DNA of 64,000 nt from Sinohyriopsis cumingii (GCA_028554795.2 CM068838.1:129615428-129679427), one strand, 5' to 3'; positions 12,698-23,955 are shown, numbered from the stretch's first letter. The notes: generated by a model not told the origin, from the sequence alone. Numbers and translations are program-made.

Positions 12698-12887
12698 GTA
12701 TCATAGCAAGGGACGAATCGCTGGACTTCAATACAACAGTCCTACCTTTGTAAAGAATCATTGGATCATGTTTAGTGAGGATTTATTTGGAGTTCTTTGG
12801 TTGGACTTGCATTCATTCACTTGTTTTTCCAGAGTCAAAGAAGAGTTTGAAGTTGGAAACAATCTATGTCATTTACAAGCTAGTTAG
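12698..12887 (+). CDS. FBXO31: FBXO31-like F-box protein, terminal exon
   Basis: The acceptor is TTTCGCTTTCAG (AG at 12696-12697) and the exon ends with a TAG stop at 12885-12887. The first base completes the Arg codon begun in the exon ending at 5732, giving CKAR-YHSKGRIAG across the junction. The exon encodes GRIAGLQYNSPTF, then SEDLFGVLWLDLHSF and FSRVKEEF. The vertebrate FBXO31 C-terminus reads GLIAGHGFTSP, DEDRFGFVWLELKSF and YSRVQATF (recalled, not searched), which is a clear match to the conserved substrate-binding domain. The protein ends about 15 residues after this, slightly shorter than the vertebrate tail. Confidence 0.88.
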
Positions 12888-13109
12888 ATAACAGTCAAGA
12901 GTGAAGAAAATTATGAAGTGTAGTGAATATCTTACATTGTGTCATCCACTAAACAGAATTGTGTTGAAATTTAATGTGAGCTAGATAGATTTGCTGTCTA
13001 TACTCGCTTATAATTCAGGCCCACCAACAAACAAAATAGACCATTGACTATTGTCACATAATGTACTTGATCAGGGTCATTGTTGTTTGTTTTACTGATT
13101 ATTCCTCAG

Positions 13110-13190
13110 AAACTGCATAGACCCAGATTACCTATCTGGGTGTATGCAATTGGCAGTTGGACCCCACTTAGAAGCAAGTATGTATGATAT
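13110..13190. repeat. small hairpin-headed dispersed repeat, copy 2
   Basis: Arms 13114-13128 and 13134-13148 pair in 14 of 15 positions around a 5-bp loop. They are followed by GGCAGTTGGAC, CACTTAGAAGCAAGTATGTA, as in copy 1 at 4941-5030. It falls within the presumed 3' untranslated region of the FBXO31-like gene, so it could fold in the mRNA. Confidence 0.55.
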
Positions 13191-13306
13191 CTTGTGCCTT
13201 AGTTAAGTTCTAATTGTGACTCATTGTGACCTTGATTATATCAGTGCAAATCTAGAGATATATTAGATGCAGTTCCGTGACTTTCATTTTCTATTTATAG
13301 CTTGAG

Positions 13307-13312
13307 AATAAA
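13307..13312 (+). terminator. candidate polyadenylation signal for the FBXO31-like gene
   Basis: AATAAA 420 bp after the stop codon at 12887. It is the first canonical hexamer on this strand after the stop that I noticed. The assignment is by position only. Confidence 0.4.
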
Positions 13313-15390
13313 AGCATGAAATGAACAAGAGACATGTTTGCTCTCAGAAATTGAAAATCTTTCATCGTGGAATTCAAGTTTGTGCCAAGGGCTTCAACAA
13401 CAAAACTTCATATGCTTCACAGGTTTAAGAGTTCCCCTTCCTGGTCACATACACATTGTGAATATTATTGCATTCTCAGCCATCAAACTGATTTATCTTT
13501 ATTTTTTTACCATCTGTTCTGACCATAGGGGTAGACAAGGTCATTTGATCTTAATTCTAGCTGATGCCATAAATGACCTTTCACAAATTTAAATGTGCAT
13601 GATCCAGGATGAAAATTAATACAACAGTAAATGACACAGGTACTCAGCACCACGATCTCGTGTCCAGCAAAATGCTACTTTTCTCCATGGACACAACTTT
13701 ATCTGGTGAAAACTATGTTTTGCAAGGGTTAAAAAAGGATGGGAAATCTTAATCTTAGAAACCAAGAATTTGTCCAGGATAGAGAAATATTGACCCAAAA
13801 GGTTTACTTATTCCATCCCGACTTTGAAGGGTATGATTCCATAAATCCAATTAACTTATCTGAACTTGGCCAAAAACATTAATTATTGTCCAGGTAACTA
13901 TGATACTTAACAGGGGATGTTTTATTATTTGATATAAATTGTAGGTGATTTTGCAGATTTTGAAATTTGCAAAAAGTTTGTTCAGCACTAATTTTCCTGC
14001 TAAAATTAAACTTGTTGAACCCTCATTCCACTGATTGACTTTTTTCATTACTTTGTCCAGATATTTTAAGTGTATGTGTTCTTTTTTGGTCATTTATATT
14101 TGCAGTCTCTGGCAAATGAGATTTAGATAACAAAATGGGTATCCTAGTCTTTTCATGCCTTCTGTGTCACATACATGACTCTGCATGATTGCAAAAAACT
14201 GAATCTCCCAGGACCAAAAGCAATCCGCATTGGCAAAAATAAAAAAATAAAAAATGTTTCATGCAAACCAGCAAAATTAAGATCACCAAAGATAATGGGT
14301 CTATATTTTTTTTTAATCAAAACATTTTCACCATATGAACTTACTAGATGCAGTGGTGGGTCTCTTGGTACTGAATATTTATTTATTCCTACTAAGTGCT
14401 GTAATGGAATTGACCTATCACCACTTGTCAGTCAGTGAGTGTAATTAGACACAACTCCAGTCACATAGTCTGCCATTTTCCTCAGACAAGCTGATTGTCT
14501 CCATAATGAATTGGATATCATAGATATTTACAAATTTTGCAATGGTTCATCAATGTTTTGATAGATAATGGTATAAACAGGGGCTTTGCAGTTCTAACAG
14601 TCGAAATCCAGTTTGTCAAAATGGAAAATCACATTTATTCTTGTCCCAAAACCTAGAGGAAACATGGATATGAAAAGGCTTGTGGTCACCTGCATGACCA
14701 GCTGAAAATGGACACACTTGACAGCAATTACCATGTGGGACATTTTTGGCCAGAAGTATGCAGAAAGCATGCGCCTTGGATAATTTAAAGAAAACAAAAA
14801 GAATAAATTTTTTAACAATCTGTTAAAATGACAATGTGTAGAATATGGATGGAGAACCCCTTAACTTCAGGCTTTGTTGTATATGGTTTTTCTTTAGGAA
14901 GCTCTACCTGAGATTGCATTATTTTGAAGTTTGAATTTAATGTTGATTTGTCCCATGCATCATTCTCTTCATTTTTCAGATATTTGAGTGATATTTTAAT
15001 TTGTCATAGAGCCAGTGGAAGGGTGGGGAAAGAAAACTATAAATAATAATAAAGCAATACAAAAACAATGGTTTCAGATGCTTATTATCTAATACATTAA
15101 GCATGTATTCACACGTTTACATCAACTGATCAAAATTCAATCTCATGAAAAGAGTACAACTTGAAAATTGTTATGGACAGTCACAAACTTTTGAACAGTA
15201 ACTATTTACACTTTTGCTATCTATTTTTTAATTCATTTACTTCTTAGTCTAAACAAAGGTCAGTTAAATTAATAAAGATGTAATTATATACTTAATATAA
15301 TTACATTTTAAACTTCCTTTATATGAATATCTTCTCAAGCCACATTAAAATTGTTTTTCATGATTTACATATACTGAAAATAATAATTAC
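13313..15390. other. intergenic, nothing definable
   Basis: AT-rich spacer after the FBXO31-like gene. No repeats with clear boundaries and no coding exon seen on either strand. Confidence 0.5.
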
Positions 15391-15450
15391 AGGTTACTGC
15401 ATTTGCATGGGAAAATATGAACGTGTTTTTGGATGGAATACTGCATGACC
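15391..15450. repeat. single arm of the fold-back repeat family
   Basis: GGTTACTGCATTTGCATGGG, AAAATATGAACGTGTTTTTG and GGATGGAATACTGCATGACC match one arm of the hairpin at 3500-3625. The second arm is missing. The sequence runs directly into the 35-bp minisatellite. Confidence 0.6.
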
Positions 15451-16163
15451 TTTGTGATTATCAAGTTGTTCCGGTTTACCCTTATCTAATAATTATCAAG
15501 CTGCCCCAGTTTATCCATACCTAAATGATTAGCTTTCCCAGTTTACCCATACCTAAATGGTTATCAAGCTGTCCCAGTTTACCCTTACCTAAATGAGTAT
15601 CAAGCTGTCCCAGTTATCCCTTATCTAATGATTATCAATCTGTCGCAGTTTACCCTCACCTATGTGATTATCAAGTTGTTCCATTTACCCTGGTCTAATA
15701 ATTATCATGTTGCCCTAGTTTACCCTTACCTAAATGATTATCAAGCTGTCCCAGTTTACCCATATCTATCTAATCATCAAGCTGTCCCAGTTTATCTTTA
15801 TCCAATGATTATCAAGCTGTCCCAGTTTACCCTTATCTAATGACTATCAAGCTGTCCCAGTTTACCCTTACCTAAATAATTATCAAGCTGTCCCAGTTTA
15901 CCCTTATCTAATGATTCTCAAGCTGTCCCAGTTTACCCTTATCTAATGATTATCAAGCTGTCCCAGTTTACCCTTATCTAATGGTCAGTTTACCCTTATC
16001 TAATGGTCATCATGCTATCCCAGTTTACCCTTATCTAATGGTCATCAAACTATTCCAGTTTACTCTCATCGAATGGTCATCAAACTATCCCAGTTTACTC
16101 TCATCGAATGGTCATCATGCTATCCCAGTTTAACCTTATCTAATGGTCATCAAGTTGTCTCAG
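15451..16163. repeat. 35-bp minisatellite, about 20 units
   Basis: The unit is ATCAAGCTGTCCCAGTTTAC plus CCTTATCTAATGATT. Units at the 3' end switch to a variant with GGTCATCAAACTATCCCAGT. Several units are shortened. Open frames across it are repeat artefacts. Confidence 0.85.
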
Positions 16164-16918
16164 AGCTCATGCAAACTGCGAAGCACTTCAGAATATACAA
16201 TGTAGAATACATACTTGTACTACAGAGCAATTTATTCGCAACAAAAATTATAATGATTTTCCATAGTTTGTCATTTTTTTTAAAATTAATTATAAGCAAT
16301 AAACTTTGTGATTAAAATGAAGTTGTGGCATATATTGTAAAGCATGAGATCCTTCTCACATTGGCTTTACCACACCTTTGCAAGGAAAAATTGAAGAGCT
16401 GAGGAACATGATTTTATAGTATAAATTTACTATATTTCATGATATACCAAGTTTATTGATTTCACTGTTGCTAAAAACCATGAATATAAAGATCCAGTGA
16501 GCAATGATCCTTCCTCTGAAAGAACAGGATGCCTTTCCTAATCCACAAACTTCAAGCAATGATGAGAATGCAAATTTTTGCAAAACCACAAGATACTAAA
16601 CTAATTCCAAAAGCAGTTGCATTTAGATAGCACAATAGAAACCTACAAAATATTGAGGATATTAACAACATTTACTACGTTGTACTGAATTCTGCTGTAT
16701 TTTCAAATCCTATTTCCTGGTCAAAAGTGTATTTGGAATAGTGACTGAAATAACATACTTTGCATTTGTCTTGACATTTAAGACAATGCATATAGTAATT
16801 GGATCACTATGACCTACTTTTAAAAACTTTCAGTAAGATGGAGAAATCTTTTGACATATCACTGGATCTCCATACCATTATTCAAAGAAACCATGTTATA
16901 TTTATATTCAAAGAAACT

Positions 16919-16920
<2 letters not shown>

Positions 16921-16984
<64 letters not shown>

Positions 16985-17001
16985 ACACACACACACACAC
17001 A
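16921..17001. repeat. (AT)n / (AC)n microsatellite
   Basis: About 30 AT dinucleotides run into about 9 AC dinucleotides after a CC step at 16983. Confidence 0.95.
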
Positions 17002-17432
17002 GATCTAACTTACAACTTGACTGTTGAAAACTAAACAAGCAATAAAAACAAGCCCAGTAAAACATATATTTTTTATTTGATCAATCTATAATAAGCATAG
17101 ATGTTAAGGACAAAAGACTTCGATCAGGTATACAGAACATGTTAATAACAATTATGCAATGGTAAACATGCCATTTGTGATTGGATAAACTGTATACTGA
17201 ATAAGGTCATGTATCAACATGTCAAACTATCAATGATTCCATTTCAGCATAATAAATTTGGCATAAAAAACAAAGAAAGAAAAACACAAAAATCCAAACC
17301 AGTCTTCATTTTTTCTAAAAATATACATCATGTCAAATCTGAATAAAATCTAACCCAATTACATTTTAAAGCATTTTTCATGATCAACTATCAACTTTAT
17401 TGCATTTAGTTAGTAAGCAAGCAAGCTAGAAT

Positions 17433-17466
17433 GTGTATGTATGTATGTATGTATGTATGTATGTAT
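17433..17466. repeat. (TATG)n microsatellite
   Basis: About eight TATG units directly abut the tail of the SINE copy that starts at 17467. It may have grown from the SINE tail or been its target. Confidence 0.9.
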
Positions 17467-17658
17467 GTTGTTTTTCAGCATATATAGGCTATACATGGCG
17501 GCCAGTATAACTGGTGGAGGAAGAACCCTGGAAAACCCACCGACCCACGAGAAGCTACTCGTAGGCTTTCCCCACATTAGCCGATCATTGGACTCTAACC
17601 CACACAGACTGAGGTGAGATGGCAGTGATCCGGAATGGTGAGCACTTCAGACCACTCG
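17467..17658 (-). mobile_element. tRNA-derived SINE, family 1, truncated copy
   Basis: It has the family-1 body (GGCTATACATGGCGGCCAGT, GGTGGAGGAAGAACC, GACCCACGAGAAGCTACT, GAGGTGAGATGGCAGTGATC on the + strand). It stops before the A-box end, so the 5' head is incomplete in the minus orientation. Confidence 0.75.
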
Positions 17659-17877
17659 TGTGTATGTATCATACAAGCCAACCCCTGTGTGTGTGTGTGT
17701 GTGTCATACAAGCCAACCCCTGGTGAGCAAAAAGTGTAATCCCAATGGACAAAAAGAGTAATGAGAGCAGAATAGGAGTAATCCACATATAACATAATAA
17801 AAATTCAATGAGCATATGTACAAAATGATTATTTATCCCTCTGGACTTTTAACATCAATTACTGCTTTAAGTTTTCG

Positions 17878-18130
17878 TTGTTGTTGTTGTTGTGGGGTTT
17901 ATCACCATTTTTAATAACACACGATAGGCTATATATGGCGGCCAGAAATAATGGTGGAGGAAGAACCCGGGAAAACCCTGGAAAGAACCACGACCCACGA
18001 GAAGCTACTGGCAAGCTTTCTCACATACCCACACTGGCTGAATCTGAGACTCGAACCGGCACAGACAGAGGTGAGATGGCAGTGATCCGTAATGGAGAGC
18101 GTTTTAGACCACTCTGCCACTCTGGGCCCC
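17878..18130 (-). mobile_element. tRNA-derived SINE, family 1, complete copy
   Basis: Read on the minus strand, it starts GGGGCCCAGAGTGGCAGAGT (A-box-like TGGCAGAGTGG). It has a B-box-like GGTTCGAGTCTCAG about 60 bp on, a body ending CCATATATAGCCTATCGTG, and a (CAA)n-type tail. TTTAAGTTTTCG (17866-17877) and TTCAAGTTTTCG (18131-18142) flank it as a target-site duplication with one mismatch. This is the best-defined member of the family. The tail type implies mobilisation by a LINE that ends in simple repeats. Confidence 0.85.
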
Positions 18131-18149
18131 TTCAAGTTTTCGTATATAT

Positions 18150-19010
18150 GACTTTAAGCTTTAAAATGCAACAGACTCTCATATTGCATTTCAAAACACT
18201 TTGCACCAGCTGAGACTATGAATGTTTTGCACACCAGTAGAGCACTAAGTGCTGGGTTACAAAGCCTGGATCTGAATTCAGTTTTACTTTTGTTAACAAT
18301 ACTGAACAATCTCTCACAGTCAGCATTAGAATGGTAAAGAACCAATATTCCTTTCATAACCTGACAAAGAAGAGGAAATTTATATCTTCCAGCTAATGGT
18401 CTTTTAGCTTGGAAATATGATGAAAAAAAACGACTCTGTCCACATGAAGTACATTGTCAGGTAGAGTGCCAACTTGATACTTCAGGAGTTCTCCTAATTT
18501 ATTGGCAGCCTTTCCTGCAGCATGGTGCATCATATGACAGAGACAATCTGATACGAACAATGATGGAGACATTTTTCAAAACATAGAATGCAACTTCTTC
18601 ATGGATTCCAGTCATCACAATGCAGCATGAGCTAAAAAACCAATATATTTCTGCCAACTTATATTTATTTAAAGCATTGTCAAGCAAATAAAAAAAATAT
18701 ATTCTGCAGTGGAATCTACTGTTAATTCTAGTAATGAAAGAAGAGCACTGTCTTTGCCCTTTTTGTTGTCAAAGTGTCTTACACAGACTGAGTACAACGT
18801 TTTGTCATCATAATCACTACTCCTGTCTGTTCCAATACTAAACGGCCCAATTTTCATGGCTTCTGCAATTTTAAGTGAAGTATCTTCTGCTATACACCTA
18901 ACAATATTAGATGATTGTTCTTGCACAATGCATATTTTCTACAATTTTGGAATCAGGAAACATTCGTTTGAACAATGGACCTATGTAGTCTTCTACCACT
19001 AGGAGTAGTC
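18150..19010 (-). pseudogene. hAT-family transposase relic
   Basis: Degraded transposase read from high to low coordinates. About 19000-18930 gives LFKRMFPDSKIVENMHC. Next is FSIGTDRSSDYDDKTLYSV (18840-18780), which carries the first catalytic Asp in the TDxSxD style of hAT elements. CHMMHHAAGKAANKLGELL follows (about 18540-18480). Last is the C-terminal dimerisation motif YHSNADCERLFSIVNKSKTE (18340-18270). The pieces lie in different frames with stops between them, so it cannot make enzyme. It shares the FPDSKI and HSN.D.ER.FS blocks with the ORF at 30930-31612, so both come from related elements. A SINE (17878-18130) sits at its 3' edge. Confidence 0.75.
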
Positions 19011-19798
19011 CGTGTTCTATTTAGAACTCAGTATATAACACCTCTGCATTTATAAAATTTGTGTCCACAATTTAGTTCTGCTGTAAAAAGGAAGTTACCT
19101 TAGTAATGGAGTTAGTAAAATGAGCTAATTCAAGATTTCTTTATTTTACCACCACGACCAGTATTAAAATCCTTTCCACACAGCTGCAAGGGCTGTGAAG
19201 CTGCCCTAAAATGGAACGCTGTATTGTGTAATTCATGTATTCATCTCTGAATCAATTTTTCGTCTTTTCCTAATACATCTGTGAAATGATTTGAAAAACA
19301 TTTTTGCTCTAAGGCACGCATCGACTAGAAAAAATCTGACTTGATTTTTAGTGCCAAATACCTACAGACTGGTTCTGTACCAGATATGAATTTGAACAAA
19401 GAATTTGCGAGCAAAGATTACAAGTTAGAAAACTAGTATGTTCTCTCCTAAGCCATACAGCTGCTATAAATAGAAACCGAGGTCAAAAGCTTGAAAGTAG
19501 AACCAGCATGTTTCTTGGAAATAGGGCAACTGCTATAAATAGAACATAATACTGTTAGGAAAGTGCATGCAAGTCTATGGACAAGCGTACTGTACTCTTA
19601 TGTCATAGTTATATAGAAGCCGTCTTTTCTAGAATATGGTCTGTGGGATTAATGGGATGTTAATAAAATTGAGAAAACAAACTATTAATTTTTTGGGGAG
19701 GGGAATATACCAAAAAGGTGTAATCCGAATACATTTAGGTGTAAGGCATAATTTAGTGACAAAAAGCATAATGATTACGCCAAAAGCATAATGGTTGG

Positions 19799-19928
19799 CA
19801 TGTATGTATGTATGTATGTGTGTGTTTATGTATGTATGTATATACATGTATGTATGTATGTATGTATACATATGTATGTATATATGTGTGTGTGTGTGTG
19901 TGTGTGTATGCATGCATGTATGTATGTA
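19799..19928. repeat. compound TATG/TG/TATA microsatellite
   Basis: Interrupted runs of TATG, TG and CATG. Open frames on both strands across it are repeat artefacts. Confidence 0.9.
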
Positions 19929-20225
19929 TAGTTTCACAAGCATGCTACATCACAGGCATGGTTTATACTATTCATAGTGACTGATTCTATTATCTCTTTT
20001 AGGGGTTAAGGGACCAAAGAGAAATACATGCGCAAGGCATTTTTGTGTCGTGCATTCAACTTGCACTGGATTTCAAACTTTTAATCAATACATAATTTTA
20101 TGATATTCACTTAAAGAGAGAAAGAGACGTGGGGTGGGGTGATGGCACCCCCCACTTAAGATTTCCCATATGTAAATGGGACAGGTCAAAACTTGTCCCT
20201 AATGAGTATACTCTGAGGCATGAGG

Positions 20226-20660
20226 TCAATTACAGGTGTTCAATTACAATTATGATTATGATTACAAGTAGTCTGGCATGAATACGATCAAGATTATGCT
20301 TTAGTTAGAAACTATGATTACATTTATTATTATGATTTTGATCGCTTTTTATTACAAACAGCATAACCGAAAAACAAACAATTCTAATGCTATATAAATG
20401 TTTATTGACAATTATTTGCATACAAATTAATATCTCAAATGAGCGCTACACGCTACTTTGCACATAAAACTTATTATTCTTACAACTGTTAAGAATATAA
20501 TTTGAGATTTATTCCCTGTAATCATTTGTAATCAATTATACACTATGTGATTACATTGCCAATCAAGGATAATTATAATTATGATTATAGAATTTCTAAA
20601 ATCAATGATTACAATTACAATTCACTCTTTAATCGATAACTTTCGACTACAATTACAGTA
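20226..20660. repeat. cluster of ATTACAATTA / TAATCATAAT motifs
   Basis: Dense copies of GATTAC, ATTACAATTA and their reverse complements sit at both edges (20230-20350 and 20510-20655) of a quieter centre. The arrangement resembles subterminal repeats of a non-autonomous hAT-type element, but I could not define terminal inverted repeats or a target duplication. Confidence 0.35.
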
Positions 20661-20739
20661 ATCAGCCCCATGATATAGTTTGTCAGACTATATTTTTTGT
20701 GTGCAATTAAATGAATTCATGAATGTGTGTATGTATGTG

Positions 20740-20962
20740 TGTGTGTGATTAGGACTTTTAACGTAGCTTTAAGAATTTTTCAATGATATCACTACAATGT
20801 CTGCAGTGTGGCAGTTTAAAGTGATGTCCAGCACTGGGGCTTCATGCTGCAGACATGTAGCATGATGTCCCACCCAGTCACATTATCCTGACACCAGGCC
20901 GACCAGTCCTAACACTAACCTCTTAATGCTGAGCACCAAGCGAGACAGCTGTTAGTACCAGT
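20740..20962 (-). mobile_element. tRNA-derived SINE, family 2, 5'-truncated copy
   Basis: It matches the body of the copy at 6260-6552 in reverse: ACATGTAGCATGATGTCCCA, CCCAGTCACATTATCCTGAC and CCAGTCCTAACACTAACCTC. It ends at GTTAGTACCAGT, before the tRNA-like head, and runs straight into a (GTAT)n tract. Confidence 0.75.
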
Positions 20963-21004
20963 GTATGTATGTATGTATGTATGTATGTATGTATGTATTT
21001 ATGT
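20963..21004. repeat. (GTAT)n microsatellite
   Basis: About nine tetranucleotide units lie between two minus-strand SINEs of family 2. It occupies the place of the missing SINE head and of the tail of the next SINE. Confidence 0.9.
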
Positions 21005-21025
21005 TAAAAATGTATGCATGCATGT

Positions 21026-21340
21026 ATGTGTGATTTGGATTTTTAAACATAGCTTTAACAATTTTTCAGTCATATTGCTATGATGTCTGCAATGTGTCAG
21101 TTTATAGTGATGTCTTGCACTGGGGCATCATGCTGCAGATATACAGCATCATGTTCCACCCAGCCATATTATCTCGACACCAGACCAACCAGTCCTAACA
21201 ATAAAATCTTAATGCTGAGCGCCAGGCGAGGCAGCTGCTAGTACCATTTTTATGGGTCTCTGGTATAACTCGGCCTGATTTCAAACCCATGACTTCCTGC
21301 ATTCGAGGCAGACACTCTAAGCACTTAGGCCACCTGTGTG
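21026..21340 (-). mobile_element. tRNA-derived SINE, family 2, copy with head
   Basis: It is tandem to the preceding truncated copy. It includes the tRNA-like head, which on the minus strand reads GGTGGCCTAAGTGCTTAGAG, then a degraded B box CATGGGTTTGAAATC. The body and tail (GATTTGGATTTTTAAACATA on +) match the family. Confidence 0.75.
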
Positions 21341-21714
21341 TGTGTGTGTGTGACATTGTGAATAATGGCTGGACATGCATAATGATGCCAAAGCGAAATA
21401 GCAATGTCAATTTTCTGCAACTTAAAGGGGGATGTGACAAATATAATCAGATAATTATATCACCGACACAAATTACTTATGCTTTGAACAGCTGAAATTA
21501 TACATTCTGAAATTTTATATGGAGGACACCCTGAATTGGAAATCTGAATGTCCCATGAATCAGGAAGTCCTCATTATTATGTAGAATTTATGTTCATGAA
21601 TTGATAAATTGATGTAAATAATGAATTTAAAGAAAAAGTTGAAGGTAGCTTTGAAAATAATCAGTGTTATCTTTGTGTGGATGTGTGAAAAATGAAGGAA
21701 AATAAGATTAATGA

Positions 21715-21970
21715 TGTTGTTTTGGGTTTAATATCATTTTTCAGCACATAATATGCTATACATGGTGGCCAGCATAACTGGTGGAGGAAAAACATGGGGA
21801 AAACCCTGGTAAGAACCAATGACCCATGGGATGCTACTGGCAAGTTTTCTCACATACCCACAATGGCCAAACCTGAACCTGAGACTCAAACACATGAGAA
21901 AAGTAGTGAGACAGCAGTGCTTAGTAAAGGCGACAGCTTTAATCCACTAGGACATCTGGGGCACCTAGAA
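21715..21970 (-). mobile_element. tRNA-derived SINE, family 1, diverged copy
   Basis: Family-1 landmarks on the + strand are GCTATACATGGTGGCCAGCA, TGGTGGAGGAAAAAC, TGGCAAGTTTTCTCACATAC and CATCTGGGGCACC. A six-base insertion near CCTGAACCTGAG disturbs the B box. The target duplication is not clear. Confidence 0.7.
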
Positions 21971-22255
21971 ATGATAATAGACAAATTTTAAGCATCTGCC
22001 TATGGCTTGTTTTGGCAGAGTCAAGTTTTCACCCAATCACCTGAACATATAATTCACATAAATACAAGGTTTTTTTTTCTTTTAAATGTATTTTGTAATA
22101 CAATCTAGCCAAACATTTTTGTAAAATTCCATCAGTTTTGTTTTGGGGCAATCTATAAGCAACTTTATAACCTAACAAAAGCTTTCTAATTCTTAAAATC
22201 AAGCTCATTTCATCATTAGGATCTTGACATATTTTGACTGGTGTGTTATCAGAGC

Positions 22256-22764
22256 TCCTTCGCTAGCCAGGGTTCAGATATGATAACCCTATCTACACCT
22301 TGGTGTATCAAGCAGATATTTCTATGCTTCGGGTCTGTGGATTTCATTGGGCAAGCTGTCGCATCAAATCAAAAATAAGTTGTTCAAATCTGAACACTGT
22401 TCTTACATGATTGAGACAAGGTGAGCACACAATTTTAATGGACGGATAAATAAGTAATTTTCCACTGCCGGTACATGTTTGTACAAATACCTTTCACTCA
22501 AATACACCTGTAATTGCTTCCCTCTAATACACAGTCATACTTTTGATGTTACACTTACAAAGTATCCTTCTGAAATCAGTTGCCTCCATTTTTGACCAAT
22601 GTACAATGTACCACTGTTACACACTATTGGTTAGTTGGCATTACATACTATTGGAGGCAACTCATGAAATCCAATAAATGTCACACGGACAAATCACTAA
22701 AATGTCTGTTCAATTTGCCAAGGTGTAGATAGAGTTATCATATCGGAACCTTGGCTAGCGAGGA
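22256..22764. mobile_element. non-autonomous DNA element with 48-bp terminal inverted repeats
   Basis: The left end 22256-22303 and the right end 22718-22764 are inverted copies. The outer parts read TCCTTCGCTAGCCAGGGTTC and, reversed, TCCTCGCTAGCCAAGGTTCC. Both then continue GATATGATAAC, CTATCTACACCTTGG, with one indel and about four mismatches. The 413-bp interior has no ORF but contains a second nested inverted pair (GTTGCCTCCA near 22581 and TGGAGGCAAC near 22652). No coding capacity remains, so it would need a transposase in trans. The superfamily was not identified. Confidence 0.8.
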
Positions 22765-23337
22765 TGCTAGTCTAAGTCTGCTTTAAGTAGTTTTGCAATG
22801 AGGCTTTAGTTAATGTTTGCTGGGCAGTGAGGATATAGTATCTTGCCTAAAGATATAATAGTAGCCAACCTGTCTGCTCTGAACGTAACCCATAACTTCT
22901 GCATAAAGTCCAGCAAGCTAACCATTCAACTACCATGCCTTGCTTATCTTGAAATAGGTACCATGTGGAAATTGTTACATAAGGTTTGAAAATGTGGCCT
23001 GGAATTATTAATACTGGATGAAATGTCATTTGTTCCTAGGGTATGATTAATAATTGTACCTTAGCATCTATGAAGGAAAAATTACAACAAATGTTGAGGT
23101 CTTTAGAGATGCCATAACTTTCAGTTTTCAGTATACAGGTACCAGATTTGGCTTTTACTGGGAAAACCCTGAATGCTAATTTTGCCATATTTGAACAAAA
23201 CTGAATGCATATAATATCCAGCTGTAACTCAACAGAAACCCTAATAAAGTATCTGTTAATAAACAAAAACAAACATGTTTTTGCAGAGATTATTGTTGAG
23301 AATACAACTGATGTAAAGTTCACTGTTAGCATATATT

Positions 23338-23555
23338 TTAAGTATTGCATTTGAATTCACCATCAAATGACTTTTTGAAGTAATACAGAAATTTCAGGAT
23401 GCCACCACTAATATCTTCCCCTTTCTCAAACTTTCCAAAGAGTTCAAACAGTTGCTCAATGATGTGGGGTGCTCTCTCCCATTTACCAACTGCAGTTTTA
23501 GTGATTGTCATGTAACTTTTGGCCTCAGCTCTGTCCTTGAAATGGCTGCTGAAAT
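23338..23555 (-). CDS. module-repeat protein (unrecognised), terminal exon
   Basis: Last coding exon of the 38-kb minus-strand gene. The acceptor is TTTCTTGCAG (AG at 23557-23556). The first two bases complete a GAT codon begun by the G that ends the previous exon. It encodes FSSHFKDRAEAKSY, then GKWERAPHIIEQLFELF and GILKFLYYFKKSF, and stops at TAA (23340-23338). The KW....iI..L...f and ilKF.fYF pattern repeats the pattern of the exons at 59036-59586 and 34653-35023, so this is the second half of the last module. I do not recognise the family. No canonical polyadenylation hexamer was found close downstream. Confidence 0.75.
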
Positions 23556-23955
23556 CTGCAAGAAAAAAAAACCAAAGTTATATTGCAAATCATATAATTT
23601 TAGCATGCTGGAACATTTTAGATTTTTGCCCAAAAAACTCAAATACTATTATTCCCCAAATTTTATATTGCAAATGTGCAAAAACTGCAAAATATTTCAG
23701 AAAATTAAATGATGCATAAATATATGTATAATAAAATCAAACTTTAGATTGTTAATTAAAATTGTGAGTATTTAGTTTGCCAAATTATGCATCCTAGTTG
23801 TAAATATGGAAAATAAAGCTAAAATTTTTAATGATCTGTAAAAAAGTGAAACCAAAACACTCTGGACCAAAACTACTGAGAAAAAAGTAATTTTCGAGAA
23901 ACTTTAAAAACAAAATATTTTATACTCAAACTCTACAAGCTATTTGTGAGCAAGA

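Noticed and set aside
16799-17065. ORFs on both strands across the (AT)n/(AC)n tract
   Set aside because: Dinucleotide repeats lacking stops create IYIY and VCVC frames by themselves.
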